NCBI GenBank assembly: GCA_015179045.1
Contig: WHUZ01000019.1
Location: 62,001 to 126,000 of the forward strand
Origin: Kalaharituber pfeilii
Taxonomy: Eukaryota > Ascomycota > Pezizomycetes > Pezizales > Pezizaceae
Length of the DNA: 64,000 bases
Direction: 5' to 3'
Positions 21,873-32,869 of the stretch are shown here, in pieces; position 1 is the stretch's first letter, and every line of letters starts with the position of its first letter. The position numbers and the translations under genes are program-made. The notes beneath the pieces were generated by a model. That model made no database searches, was not told the origin of the DNA, and worked only from the letters and a program-made list of their open reading frames with translations.

Positions 21873-22244
21873 GGCGGAGATAGGAGTTGTTAGCAACCGC
21901 CTCAATGAAGGACGCACGTTCCTGGATGAGACATTAGCATTATTGCTTATCGCCACCTGGAATTGTAATCGGTGCTGCGGTTTCGCCCACGTGTAACCCA
22001 ACTGGTTGGACCGAGATTAGTCGGTCGAAAGTAGCGGTGTATTTACATCGCTTAGGGTATGTAGTCTACACGCACTGTGCTCTACCCGAGCTACCCGAGC
22101 TTGTGTGCTAAATTTATAAGCCCTTTTCAGGACTAGCTTCTGCTCCCCCAGATGGCACCAATCCTCTACCGGAAATATGTAACTGCCATCACTTTCCATC
22201 TAGTTGCCTAATACGGACCATAGCCAATGCTGCGCCCTTAGGGC

Positions 22245-22308
22245 TTTTTTTTTTTTTTTTTTGTTCACCTAACCCCGCATACAAGCTACAGGCCTATGGC
22301 AGGGACTG
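22245..22308 (-). mobile_element. mini-hairpin retroposon, family G (older)
   Basis: It is a diverged minus-strand body (TCCCTGCCATAGGCC...TGCGGGGTTAGGTGAAC, poly(A)). The 19-bp target copies AATGCTGCGCCCTTAGGGC and AATGCTACGCCCTCAGGGC (22226-22244 and 22309-22327) differ at two positions, so this copy has aged. Confidence 0.78.
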
Positions 22309-22327
22309 AATGCTACGCCCTCAGGGC

Positions 22328-22689
22328 CTGACGTCTTGCTATGGGCTCAATCTAATATTATCAACAGAGTTTGAGCCATGATGACTCCTACAGAAGAACA
22401 TCTAGGAAACAAGTAAAGGAGTACACCGACTGCACAAGCATTAATTAGGAGAGTGAGTGGACAGGCACATTCCACGATTACAGTAGTTAATCATGATGGC
22501 TTGAGGTCACGCATATTCAAAACTAGTCTCCTAGCTCCATGGTTAGTAAACGCTAGCAAAGCCCATAAACTTCCTGGCACTGCGCAGTCAGCTTCTATTG
22601 GCGCCCTTTATTAAACCCTTAGGATGTCGTGACACTTAAGTTTCTCAATATTTACCATCCCTGCAATCGAACTATCTCCTCTGCCCTTT
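22328..22689. other. no gene seen
   Basis: There are only short frames and no recognisable repeats. Confidence 0.35.
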
Positions 22690-23380
22690 TGTCTTTTTTC
22701 TTTTTTTTTTTTTTTTTCTTCGTATCATTGATTACTCGTGTACTGCCGCGAGCGCGATGACGAGATTACATACAAGAGATAATAAAAAAAAACCAACGAA
22801 ACACGCAGAAGCCCCCACTATCAGAACGAGTGCAACTCAGTCTATTCTGTCCAGCCACATCATCAACTCCACCAGGGAGTCTAATTCATCTTCCGGAAGC
22901 ATCAGTGGTCTCATTATCTCCTTCCAGCCCCCCTGGCCACCGATTCTTCCACAACCCGCAGCTGGACCAAATGAGTCGTCAATTCTTCCTCCATGTGGCA
23001 CCGCCTACATTCTGTACCATCCGCCCTCGATGCCCTCAGTCCCTTCCCTCCAAATACACCACCTAGTATGTTGGTCATGCGCCCTGGTCTGTGAAGCGGT
23101 CTGTAGTTTAAACCGAGTTTGTTACTTTCCTCAGCTCACTCCCTCTTGGCTATCATCCTAACAGCAGCTTCAGTGGCTACTTCTTCCTGATAAGGTAATG
23201 AGTGTGTCAATCCGAGCAGTCCTGTCAGCCCCTTCATCCATATCACACCTACATCCATTAAGCTCTGTACTACCCTCCTCTTCCACACTTCCTGGCATAG
23301 CCTGCTTGCTCCGTCATGGGTACATACCCTCCTCTCCCCTTGTGCGGCTAGGTACCCAAGTCTCTATTCGGTCACACGCA
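22690..23380 (-). pseudogene. LINE relic: tail and ORF2 C-terminal remnant
   Basis: The minus strand holds a worn tail hairpin and poly(A) (22690-22760). Beyond it is a decayed ORF2 C-terminus with recognisable DGTECRRCHMEEELTTHL in mixed frames. There are several stops. Confidence 0.55.
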
Positions 23381-23514
23381 GGGAACTACGGTCGATGACT
23401 TCGAAAATCATATCCAAGGCCTAATATTGTAGTAGGCACGTATAAATGAGTTCTAGACTCTTGCTTAGCCGCACGGTGTGTTTTGCTGTCATGACTTATT
23501 TCCTTATTTTCCTT

Positions 23515-23572
23515 TGTAATCAATCTCGTCATAGCCCATAGGGCGCCATGCGAGTAATGATATAGAAACTTA
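23515..23572 (+). mobile_element. LINE tail remnant
   Basis: The hairpin CTCGTCATAGCCCATAGGGC..GCGAGTAATGATAT is intact in its inner stem, but no poly(A) remains. Confidence 0.5.
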
Positions 23573-23643
23573 GCCCCGTAAGAATTAGACGTTGAATTAG
23601 TCACTTTGAGATGTGACTATTATAGTGTATTTACCGATTAAGC

Positions 23644-23717
23644 GGTTTCGTGGTGTAGTTGGTTATCACGCCTGTCTAACACACAGGCGGTCCCCGGTTC
23701 GAACCCGGGCGAAATCA
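23644..23717 (+). tRNA. tRNA-Val (anticodon AAC)
   Basis: A full cloverleaf can be drawn by hand. The acceptor stem is GGTTTCG/CGAAATC with discriminator A, and the D arm is GTG...CAC. The anticodon stem is CCTGT/ACAGG with loop CTAACAC (anticodon AAC), and the T arm is CCCGG TTCGAAC CCGGG. No intron is present. A T-run (TTTT, about 23724) can end polymerase III transcription. It is the only tRNA I found. Confidence 0.95.
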
Positions 23718-24035
23718 CTTTGTTTTGCTCGTCCGGCTGTCATGACCTTGCTTTAGGCTTTCATCTTTTTTCGCTCCGCTGAGATTACTTTGCAGAAGAC
23801 TTTGCTAGCTCCGGTGACGCCCGATTCCACTCTAAGCATAGCTTCATCACACTTATTGACCATGCCGTGCTGCTACTTAGACGGACACGTCCATTCAAGT
23901 AATTACCATTATTCACACAAATTAGCATTCCCATTCTAAAGGTTTTGTAGAGTACGCACTCTCTTTTATCTATCAACAAAACTGCATCACATAAATGACC
24001 TCTAGTAATCCTTGATACACTGAGTATAGGCCTCC

Positions 24036-24480
24036 ACTCACAGCTCACCGGCCACCCCAGAAAAGGTTGGGGATATCCACCTGAGTTGACCCGTAATTGA
24101 CCCGTAATGCTGCTAGTGACCATTCGGCCTGATCAACCGATATCTACAGCAGAGTGATGCAGTTGACAAGTTGGGACGCACTATCACAAGCAGAGTGCAT
24201 GGTTGATTTTTTTATTTTTTTTTTATATTTTTTTATATAGATATTAGTAATCGCATGCCGCCCTGAGGGCTATGGCGAGTTGAGTAATAAGGGTTGCACG
24301 GCTGAGAGGCAAGAGTGCTTGGGTACAACAGTAGAGAACATTCCTATACTTGCCTTATTTTTTTTTCACGGGCCAAAGTACACACCACTACGATGCAGGG
24401 GCAAGTTCTTAACAGCCAGTCCTTATTGTACCTTGCAGGCTAGTGATCTACTATTGATTGTAGAAAGCCACGATATTGAG
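24036..24480 (+). mobile_element. degenerate LTR interrupted by a LINE tail
   Basis: It matches the solo LTR at 35381 (ACCGGCC, GGGGATATCCACCTGAGTTG, CCTGATCAACCGATA). It resumes after the insertion 24207-24278 with GGGTTGCACGGCTGAG. Its ends are not defined. Confidence 0.55.
24207..24278 (-). mobile_element. tail-only mini-retroposon, family C
   Basis: On the minus strand it begins at CTCGCCATAGCCCTCAGGGC and runs through GCGATTACTAATAT to poly(A), with a short target duplication GTTGA. Nothing upstream of the hairpin foot is present. Confidence 0.68.
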
Positions 24481-24499
24481 GATTGCAGTGAGGGGTAAA

Positions 24500-25028
24500 A
24501 GGTGATAGGTCTAGTGAACTTAGTACGATAAGGCCACAAAATCAATCTACCAATGAAAAGTATTCAAATATCAAATATAGCTGTGCCGGGGTTCAACTGT
24601 GAGTGTGGGGATACGATAACTGAGAAAGGCAAGTGAATCGCACGTGCTTTTCATTGGATACGCTGGATTTATATTATCACATACGAGAGTTGTACGAATT
24701 ATGTTTTTAAGGAATAAGAAAAAAGGAAAAAAGAAAAGAACAAAACAAAGAAAGAAGATTAATCGTGCAGCATGAAGGCATGTTCTGTTCAGGATTTCCA
24801 TAAAAACTTTATTTGGTGATCTCAGGGCATCGCATCGCTTGTCTCACCAATTAGTAAAGGGGCAGAGGCCCAGAGTCTCTATGGCGCATAATTAGACAGG
24901 TAGTTTCTTTCACGAATCAAAGAGCAAGACTTTGGATTTGAAGTGTTTTAAAGTGCAACTTCCATTTTACCTAAAAGACACCAATTTCGAGACGATTTTG
25001 AGCGAAGCATTGAGTGGTGGAGGCGTTA
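24500..25028. other. no gene seen
   Basis: The region is AT-rich with an A/G-rich tract at 24715-24760 and no supported features. Confidence 0.35.
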
Positions 25029-25029
25029 C

Positions 25030-25741
25030 TATGGTTGGGGACATCTGTACGCGGAGTAGGGGCGACATTTGGTTCGATGACTAAGCACTCCATTTACATG
25101 GGTACATGCGCGTTCTGCCCGATAGTATGCAGCGAGTTTGAAGGTATTCTTCCCACCTCCACCATCGTTCTCCCAGAGCTCTACCGCTTCTACCACTCTA
25201 CAACTCCCACTGCCCGCACTGCTGCTACTGCTCGCACTGCTGCTACTGCTCGCACTGCTGCTACTGCTCGCACTGCTGCTACTGCTCGCACTACTGTTGC
25301 TGCTTCTACCGCCCGATCACTCTGTCACACTCTACATATCCTAGCCTAGCTGTCAACTTGCGTATATCTATTGCATCAGTCGCACACAACATAAAACCAA
25401 GTAGTCGGGTATTGCATAAGAGATGTACTAGTACATATTTTATTCCGTTTTTAGTTAGCTGATTTCCATTTTTAGCTAGACTACTATATACTATACTATA
25501 TTTGGTGATTACTAAAGGGCGACATTTATGACCCCTCTCCATATAAAATTCCTGATCTTTAACTCTATGAAACACTATAACAAAAAATCAAATAAATAGA
25601 TATCGCTTCGTAACTGTATTCTTCATTGTCTGATCTATCATATTACGACACGAAACTAATTTTATCTAATTATTTTAGTTGCGCTTTAGAGCGTTGAAGT
25701 TGGGGTGCAATTTACTCCGCGTACAGATGTCCCCAACCATA
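25030..25741. mobile_element. TA-flanked DNA element with TGGTTGGGGACATCTGTACGCGGAG termini
   Basis: The 712-bp element ends in CTCCGCGTACAGATGTCCCCAACCA, a near-perfect inverted repeat of its start (about 25 bp). It is bounded by TA. It is the longer relative of 9665-9919. No transposase frame is recognised. Confidence 0.85.
25216..25300. repeat. 18-bp minisatellite
   Basis: About 4.5 units of GCACTGCTGCTACTGCTC occur in tandem inside the DNA element. Confidence 0.85.
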
Positions 25742-26435
25742 CGCCTCTAGATAACCTTGTCAATTGTTAGGTACCTAGCGCGGGGAGCTCAGAGGTCAAA
25801 CAGACAACTTTATATACATAGATGTGCTCTTCGGATCTGTACCACAAATCATAGAACTTAGATCCGAGAATTGAGGCGAGTGATGTATGGATGTACCATA
25901 AGGAAGTCTTTGATTTTATAAAAATGCGGCATGCGATCACTGATATGAAAAAATGATAAAAATAGCCATGAAGAAGATGAGAGAAAACAAATCAATTTCT
26001 TTTCAACCACGAGGCTCTCTGGAAACTCTAGGTATTTGACCACCAAATGTTGCATTGTACATACCCGGGTGTTCGTATCTTCCCAAGCTCTTTTCGATCA
26101 TTTTGCGTACAAGATCGTCCGTGTGCTAACAAATCTCACCAACAATCGCCAAGACTGGTTCGTGCATAGATGTACCTATACATTGTGGAATGTTGGTCCA
26201 CCCGTCCGTTCGATTGGACCTCGATTGCCACATGGCTTATTTTACTTTATTGAGACCGAGGACAGCTATGTACTCGAGTACATATGACTCTGTATTTGTC
26301 GCTAGCATACTCCGTACCAATGGCCGACAGAGGGGCACCTCCCACATCCTGCCGGATATGGACGCCAGCGAAGACCCATAAGGAATGTCCACGAAAGTAC
26401 TCATACATGACTTGTTCCGTCAATAAGTGAATCAA
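25742..26435. other. no gene seen; LINE tail scrap at about 25924-25955
   Basis: GCGGCATGCGATCACTGATATG plus oligo-A is the 3-prime half of a LINE tail. The other frames are short. Confidence 0.35.
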
Positions 26436-26928
26436 CTTCTGGCTGCGCCCTGCCATGGCGCACAGCTGCAAGCGAGGTTACGCGGGAAAAAAAATAAAAT
26501 AAAATAAAAATAAAAAATTCTGGCTGCATGCATCTGAGTGAGGCCCATTGCGCTGATCCTTTCCCTAATTCTTTCCTCAAGCCGCTGTCTTTAATCAGAC
26601 CACTTGCATGGCCAACAAAACTGGCATTACTTGATGCTAGCAACGAGTACATCCAGCATGTGTCTAAATATCGAGCGCAGGTATTCATGAGTGGACTAAT
26701 GCGACTTAAGGACCGTCCAGAATACATACTCTTACTCAAGTTGGCGACGACAAACCAGGGAATTGTGTCAGATGTTGCACTAGTGCTTACCTGCTCCCAC
26801 GACTCAAAATTAGGCGGCTCTGTCGACGCTGCAACGATATAGATATTCCCAGTAGTAATGGTATCGCTTGCGCCTATGTCATCTGGGCGTATACTCGTTG
26901 TAAAATCACACCAAGAAATTGATTCCAA
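26401..26928 (-). CDS. unassigned 175-codon frame that reads through a mini-retroposon
   Basis: The minus-strand frame stays open through the inserted family G element: the target duplication repeats the residues QPE 27 codons apart. On the opposite strand a 104-codon frame (26528-26842) overlaps it and looks about equally protein-like (EYIQHVSKYRAQVFMSGLMR). At most one of them is real, and I recognise neither. Confidence 0.2.
   Translation of the reverse strand: MESISWCDFTTSIRPDDIGASDTITTGNIYIVAASTEPPNFESWEQVSTSATSDTIPWFVVANLSKSMYSGRSLSRISPLMNTCARYLDTCWMYSLLASSNASFVGHASGLIKDSGLRKELGKGSAQWASLRCMQPEFFIFILFYFFSRVTSLAAVRHGRAQPEVDSLIDGTSHV
26446..26517 (+). mobile_element. mini-hairpin retroposon, family G
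   Basis: It starts GCCCTGCCATGGCGCACAGC, then AGCGAGGTTACGCGGG and an A-rich tail with regular T interruptions. The target duplication TTCTGGCTGC lies on both sides. The step between target copies is 81 nt. Confidence 0.87.
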
Positions 26929-26929
26929 A

Positions 26930-29634
26930 GAAGAGGTACAGTACGGTGAAGGATCTGGGCGTAGACAAAGTGGTGTCTCTCGGACTTACAGCTGGAGCCT
27001 ACACCGGCGGTGGCTTGCCGGCGGAGCTTGAAGTGTTGGCAACTTTTGATTGAGGGTACCCTGCACGCCTGGCAGTAGTTCCTTCAAACTAACATCTACT
27101 TCGGCTCCATAAATAAAGTAACTATTTTACAGACGCACTTACGGTATTGTCTGTACGCACGATCATATGCGACCATAATATTGGGCCATCAAATCCCTTC
27201 AGCGGCAGGCTGTATTGGAACATAATCATTGCGCAGTGCTGAAAGAACATCAGGCTAGACTGAGAATGGTTGGGATGGATAACAACCCATTGGCAGCTAC
27301 ACGTACGACCGGCAAATTTGGTACAACGACCGTTCATTTGCTCATTTCATACGGGAAGTCAAGGTTCCTCTCATTGCGTCTAGTTCAAACCTGGGGTAAT
27401 TCATAGGTAGCTGTACCACCGAAACTAACTAGTCCCGCTGATGCAGCAACCTAGTGGAATCCAGCACATTGGGCACGGGATATCCCGCTTGCAGGGGATC
27501 TGCAGAATGATGAGCCAATGGCGAGTGTTTGTGTAACAGCCGTGTAACATTGCATGGAAGGTGGGGTTGTGTTACATTTGCAGGATAAGAATTTTTAGAG
27601 CCAATCAGGTCGCACAATTGTAATTATGCCACACAAATGCACGTACATGGCTGAACTTGTCAGATGTACTAGTGAGGTTCGAGTGGAGTAACCAATATGT
27701 TGATGGTATGGAAGTGGGCTTCGAGAACGGGTGATCCAATCAGAATTCGTTGGTATGTGAGGTGTTGCGTGAGACATGCGCTCCGTAGCCTCGACGCATA
27801 GCGATTTAACCACAAATTTCAAAGCCCTTTTGATTCCGTATTTGCCACTACTTGATGGTTAGACTTATATATCCGCTGTATTTTTTGATTTATTCGTTTG
27901 GTTCATTTTAGTCGAGTAGCCGCTCTAGCGTCCGTCCACTTAATTATAGAAGCCAAGAATGTACTATGAGACTCCATTTTATTTAATTTCGTCATAGGTC
28001 ACAGGGCGGCACACGAGTAATTATATTTATTTTTTAAGCAAAAGTCCGAACTAGAATGGTGTAGATCGCGGCAGGAAAGTCTCCATATTGTAATATGCTA
28101 GCACATGCCTAGAGTAACTTTTGTAGACAATCTACCATTATGTTATATATATTCCTCACAAAAAGGTACATTCGTAACCATTTATATGAGTTACATTAAA
28201 GGAGTCTGCAAACGATATAATAGGCATATAGCAGAACTCAGAGGCCTTCATTGAATGTGGGCTGTGACGTTATCGACATATTCAAGCAGTGAATATTCGC
28301 AACAGGTCACATCAGAGCAGGAATCATAGCGAAGTGCCACTGAAGGCATTGTAAACATCACGTGAGTGTTGCCTACTACATTAACCTAATAGAGCAAATA
28401 TCAGGTAACCCATACACCTGCATGCAATATGGCCGAAATCATGGCACATTGCTTGTGATTGCCACTTCCAATTGCGTAGCACAATGTTCAGTTAGAATTT
28501 GTCATTGCTCTGAAATGCCACGAGGCTCCAATTAACCAGAATATGGACAGCAAAGAGGAGACTGGTCCGTTTGTAAGCGTCGAGTAATCACTAGTTTATT
28601 GACGCCACATAATAGTGGGCCACTAGTCACAATGTCTGGTTGTTTCTCACTGAGAATGCTGTCACCAAGCCTGAATGACCAAAAGTGGTGGAATTCATGG
28701 TACAGCGCAGCAATGTCTGAAAATGTGAGGGTATCAGCATTCTGATGACTATGGGTACTTTCCGGTAGATCATTGGATAAGAGGAATATTGCTTCGATTC
28801 TCAAGACTACAACAAGGCTGTGCTTCGATGTTTTGTATCCCGAACTTGTGCCTGCATACCGGGAGTGAAACCTCGCGTGCGCAGCAGGTTGAAGACAACC
28901 GAGAGCCAATGAAAGTGCTGAATCCCAGTCTGGATAGGTACCAGGGAACCCCAGAACATATGGCTCAGCTCATCTCACTCTACTACCGGTAAGACAGAAA
29001 ACTCAGGGCTCGAGCGAGCTGTGTTATAGGGCTGGAGGCGCCATTGGAGCGAGATTTGTCCATAATAGCTAGACAGCAGTGTCATCCCCTTACGCCACTT
29101 GGGAATCTCTGATGTATTTTGCCTTGATTTGTCCATACTCCGTAGAGATTCCAGCTTGTAAAAACGTGTCTGTCGGGACCAAGATGCAACCTATGAATAT
29201 AGTATGAATTAGATGAGATTTTTAGACTACAACTACGTGCTATCTTGAACCACTACTGCCATTCGCGTGTGATAGCTCTACCAGGTGCCCTTTTCTAAGC
29301 CTCAATCTATGAATAGCTTACGGACAGATTAGGTGACTTTGTTGACTTTAGGTTGTGTAACAACAATCAGACCTGCTAGCACATGGTGCATGGAGGGACC
29401 TCAAGGTGCTTACTTGGTCAACCCTTAGCACCTGAGTCAAGATCATGCATGCAGATTGGCGAAGTTGGTTGCTCATGCTGGTTGCTCATGCTGTTTGATA
29501 GGTCCGAAATCGCTCTCGTTGCGATGAAGAACCCTGCCAGGCACGAAAGAACAAACCAAGCAATGCAATTGATGTCATTCTCGCTTCGCCTAGTGTCACA
29601 ACTAGCACAATCAATATCTCCGCTGCTCGAAGGT
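26930..29634. other. no gene recognised; LINE tail remnant at about 27990-28025
   Basis: TTTCGTCATAGGTCACAGGGCGGCACACGAGTAAT is a decayed LINE tail. Other frames (for example 28532-28909 minus) lack known domains. The right end is the promoter region of the DUF4360 gene. Confidence 0.35.
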
Positions 29635-29640
29635 CCGTAA

Positions 29641-29648
29641 ATATATAA
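29641..29648 (+). promoter_or_regulatory. possible TATA element of the DUF4360 gene
   Basis: ATATATAA lies about 160 bp before the ATG. A pyrimidine-rich leader (29675-29800, many CT/TC and CAACC runs) follows, as in many strongly expressed fungal genes. Confidence 0.4.
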
Positions 29649-29808
29649 GAAGCATTTTTCTTCCCCGAATGCTGTCCTTTTTTTTCACCACCCAGCGCAC
29701 GCTTCTCCTCTCCAGCACTCGAGCACTCCTCTCAACCCCGCATCCACTTTCACTACCTAAAGCAACCCTCGCTTTCAACTTTCGTTCCTCTCCAACCCTT
29801 CTACGAAA

Positions 29809-30450
29809 ATGAAGATCTTCAACAGTCTCGCTGTTTTCGCTCTCTTCTACTTCACCTCTGTCGCGGTCGCCGACGACCCTCTCCTCCCTCCTTCCCCGCC
29901 TCCACCAAAGGATCAGGTCTACATCAAGGGTATTGAGTACGCGGGATCCGGATGCCCTGCTGGCTCCGTTGCTGCCGTGCTCGCTGTTGATGGCTCGAAC
30001 GTCGCCATCGCCTTCGACGCCTACGTTGCGAGTGTCGGTCCAGGCATCGCAATCACAGAGAGCCGCAAGAACTGTCTCATCAACGTCAACTTGGTCTACC
30101 CCCAGGGATGGTCATATACCGTCTACACTACCGACTACCGCGGATTCGTCGATCTTGACGCTAAGGTCACTGCTCTGCAGAAGAGCTCATACTTCTTCAC
30201 CGGAGACAATAAACAGATGGATGCCTGGAGTTCTTGGACTGGCCCCTTTACAGATGATTACAAGTTCACCGATACAATTGAGAAGTCCGCAATTGTGTGG
30301 AGCTCATGCAAGGCCAAGACCACCTTGAACATCAATACCCAGATCAGAGTTGACAACAAGATGAACAAGAAGGGTTCAGGTATGATCACTACTGATGTCA
30401 TCACCCACAAGGTTACCCACATTATTGGATTCCAGTGGAAGAAGTGCTAG
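29809..30450 (+). CDS. secreted DUF4360-type protein
   Basis: This is a single-exon, 213-residue protein. Residues 1-21 form a signal peptide ending VAVA, followed by a Pro-rich linker (24-33). The mature part carries features I associate with the DUF4360 family: GSGCPAGS (47-54), the segment with VGPGIAIT and ESRKNC, YPQGWSY, DYRGFVDLDA, LNINTQIRVDN and a C-terminal GFQWKKC. Length and start agree with a complete member. These proteins are small, secreted and cysteine-containing, and their function is unknown. ATG is preceded by CGAAA in a favourable context, and codon use is C-ending and unlike the AT-rich flank, which supports a real, expressed host gene. It has no close gene neighbour. 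Confidence 0.93.
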   Translation: MKIFNSLAVFALFYFTSVAVADDPLLPPSPPPPKDQVYIKGIEYAGSGCPAGSVAAVLAVDGSNVAIAFDAYVASVGPGIAITESRKNCLINVNLVYPQGWSYTVYTTDYRGFVDLDAKVTALQKSSYFFTGDNKQMDAWSSWTGPFTDDYKFTDTIEKSAIVWSSCKAKTTLNINTQIRVDNKMNKKGSGMITTDVITHKVTHIIGFQWKKC

Positions 30451-30753
30451 ATGGCTGGCGCGGGTAGGGTTTAGCCTCCTAATCGAGGACTTGATGCGGA
30501 GCTTAAATTGAGGTTGAGTGAATGTGCTCGAGTGCTTCCTTCTGTTCTCATTTACCTTTCCTCCTTTCTCATATTTTTGTCTGCAGACTTTCAATTTGGC
30601 CACCATTATGTTGCTCGTTTTTTCTTCGCTTGGGATTTCAGGAAGTTAATGTATGGGCTGGGAACATGGGCTTGGGGGCTTCTGGGTTGGATAGGGAATT
30701 GGAATTGACCGGTTGCAACTGGGCTTTCTGTTGGCTTTTTGTTCTAGATTATT

Positions 30754-30759
30754 AATAAA
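30754..30759 (+). terminator. polyadenylation signal-like AATAAA
   Basis: AATAAA lies about 300 bp after the DUF4360 stop, in an otherwise featureless 3-prime region. Confidence 0.4.
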
Positions 30760-30779
30760 ACCGTAGTACTACACCAAAA

Positions 30780-31432
30780 TCTTGAAACTCTGCGGAGGGG
30801 CACGGATGGTTAACAGGTCAGCTGACCTTGGATTCAGCAAAATCCTAGAAACCAGGGACATCGGGTATGTGACTAATCTGGGTGCTCCTGAGATTTGCGC
30901 TGCCAAGTATGATGAAAAATGATCCGAACAAAGCTCAAAATGATGCACTGCAATGTAAAGCCGATAAAATTGCTATATTTCCCTGATACAATGAATCTAG
31001 CCATAAACATTATCATAAACATAGGAAGTCGGCAGTTGGTGAACGAGATGGTAACTATTTTAGTGTGCACACTATTGAAATGAGGTAACTTTCAGGATCC
31101 CTCTCATTTGGTGTACCGTTCCAGTAGCTATGCCCCAGGCCTGGGTTAAAGTATCTCAAGACTCCATGTGCACGTGACGTTGATATGAACACCTTGATTC
31201 AATTACATAAACTCGCTTTGGAATATAATCGTTGTCGAGCTTTGCATATTGTTTGGCTCTTCAGAGTCCCGCCCTCAGTCAGCCAAACAAGTATGTGCCA
31301 TCAATTTATTGTATTAATGCCAGCTAGAGAGAACTGGCACGGATTTAGGGGCTGTGTGGGTCATGGAGATGTCAAAGGTGGTTTCAGGAATACAAGGGGG
31401 AAGGTTGTCAGGGAGCGAGTCCATGGCTAGGG
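30780..31432. other. no gene seen
   Basis: Short frames only. The left part is the 3-prime flank of the DUF4360 gene. Confidence 0.35.
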
Positions 31433-31640
31433 TGTTACGGTTTCTACGATGATGTAGTGAATAGAGGGTGTAACTTAGGACAGCGCTTGGTGCTTGACCT
31501 TCGAGAGGGCAACTCTTGCTGGCCCTTCTTATAGTCAATCCTGCGTGGCTTCTGTATATTGTAATTGCTATCAAGTCTCTATGTTAGCTTAACAGATCTC
31601 CAACAGCTTCGGCAATCACATAGCTCTATCTGTAGCTGTT
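31433..31640 (-). mobile_element. LTR fragment
   Basis: It begins TGTTACGGTTTCTACGATGATG, the reverse of the LTR 3-prime end, and shares GTGTAACTTAGGACA and AGAGGGCAACTCTTGCTGGCCC with 14240-14692 and 52566. The outer end is lost. Confidence 0.55.
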
Positions 31641-31924
31641 CAGAGCCAGTCATCTTAACAGGCCACTCATGACTGGCCCGGGCTACTCGTCCGGATTCCG
31701 AATACATAGTACCCTGCATACTGGAGTGAAAATTTTGCATTTACCGCCGCCCTACAGAAGTAGCTGCTCCTGTTGTATGCCTTGGCGAATATACTGATTA
31801 AGTATATAAGACCCTAATCAGGTACAGGGCATCTCGAGATATTCACTATCACTGCGTTCACTACACTCCTCCTCCATGCCTCCACTCATTACTTTCCCTC
31901 CTTAACCTTATTCAAGATGCTTCC

Positions 31925-32494
31925 TTTTTTTTTGTTTTTTAATATCATTACTCGCGTGCCGCCTAAGGGCTATGGCGAGGGTTTAGATACAAGCGAAATA
32001 AAGGAAAAGGGAAAAGGAAAAATGAAAAATAAGAGGAGAGTAATCACAGATAACTACATTTGGTGGATCCGTCCATCCCGCTTAGTTCAATGAGAGATAA
32101 CGAGAGTGTCTAGTAACAGCCGTCTCGCCCAGTCCAATAGGTCCAGCAACGCGTCACCATCTTTGGTTTTGGGCGGCCCTAGCAGGTCTGCCTCTCCTCC
32201 CGACCATTTCTTCCTCAATACCTTACACCGTGTCAGTACGTGAGTGGTGGTTTCCAGTTCTTCGCCGCACCAGCGACATTCTGGGCTTTCTTCGAGTCCT
32301 ATCTTATGTCTCCAGTCCCTCAGGCCTTTGCCCCCAGGATTCCGGCCGGTGTAGAGACTCTCTGGTCTGTAACACTGAGGTCCAGTCTGTTTCTCTCTGC
32401 GGCCCTCCTTGATCTCGCTAGTTGGTTCATGCCTGTCCCGGTGACTATTTCGTCTTGGTATTGGAGGTGGACTCCAAATTTGGCTGCCTTGTCG
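31925..32494 (-). mobile_element. LINE fragment with decayed ORF2 C-terminus
   Basis: Minus-strand tail hairpin and poly(A) are at 31925-31980. Farther in, mixed frames encode KFGVHLQYQDEIVTGTGMNQ and RVSTPAGILGAK-like RNase H tail sequence. A short target duplication GCTTCC is at 31919-31924 and 32495-32500. Right next to it, 32501-32535 is the 3-prime half of another tail in the opposite direction. Confidence 0.6.
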
Positions 32495-32793
32495 GCTTCC
32501 GCACGCGAGTAATGATATATATATATATATAAAGGTAACCTGCTTAACTCACCTCAACTACTTTTCTCTACTTGAATTGAACCTCTATGTTACGTCTCAC
32601 CCCACTTGCGGGGTGTGCGCACAGCCATGCGCCCGTGCATATGAGGTACCAGTGATAGATTTTTTTTTTATATATATATATCAGTGATCGCGTGCCACCC
32701 TTGGGGCTATGGCGATTTAGATACATAGGAAATACTGTGTTTCACCACATCTCGACGCACACCACAATTCGACGCACTTTTGGCATGCTGATA

Positions 32794-32860
32794 TACTCGC
32801 CATAGCCCATATGGCGGCACGCGAGTATTGATATAAAAAAAAAAAAAAAAAAAAAAAAAA
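32794..32860 (+). mobile_element. tail-only mini-retroposon, family C
   Basis: It consists of TACTCGCCATAGCCCATATG, GCGGCACGCGAGTATTGATAT and poly(A). The target duplication ATGCTGATA is at 32785-32793 and 32861-32869. It starts 2 nt before the hairpin foot. Confidence 0.85.
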
Positions 32861-32869
32861 ATGCTGATA

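Noticed and set aside
25138..25344. Leucine-rich or alanine-rich open frames
   Set aside because: They are translations of the 18-bp minisatellite inside a MITE, not a gene.
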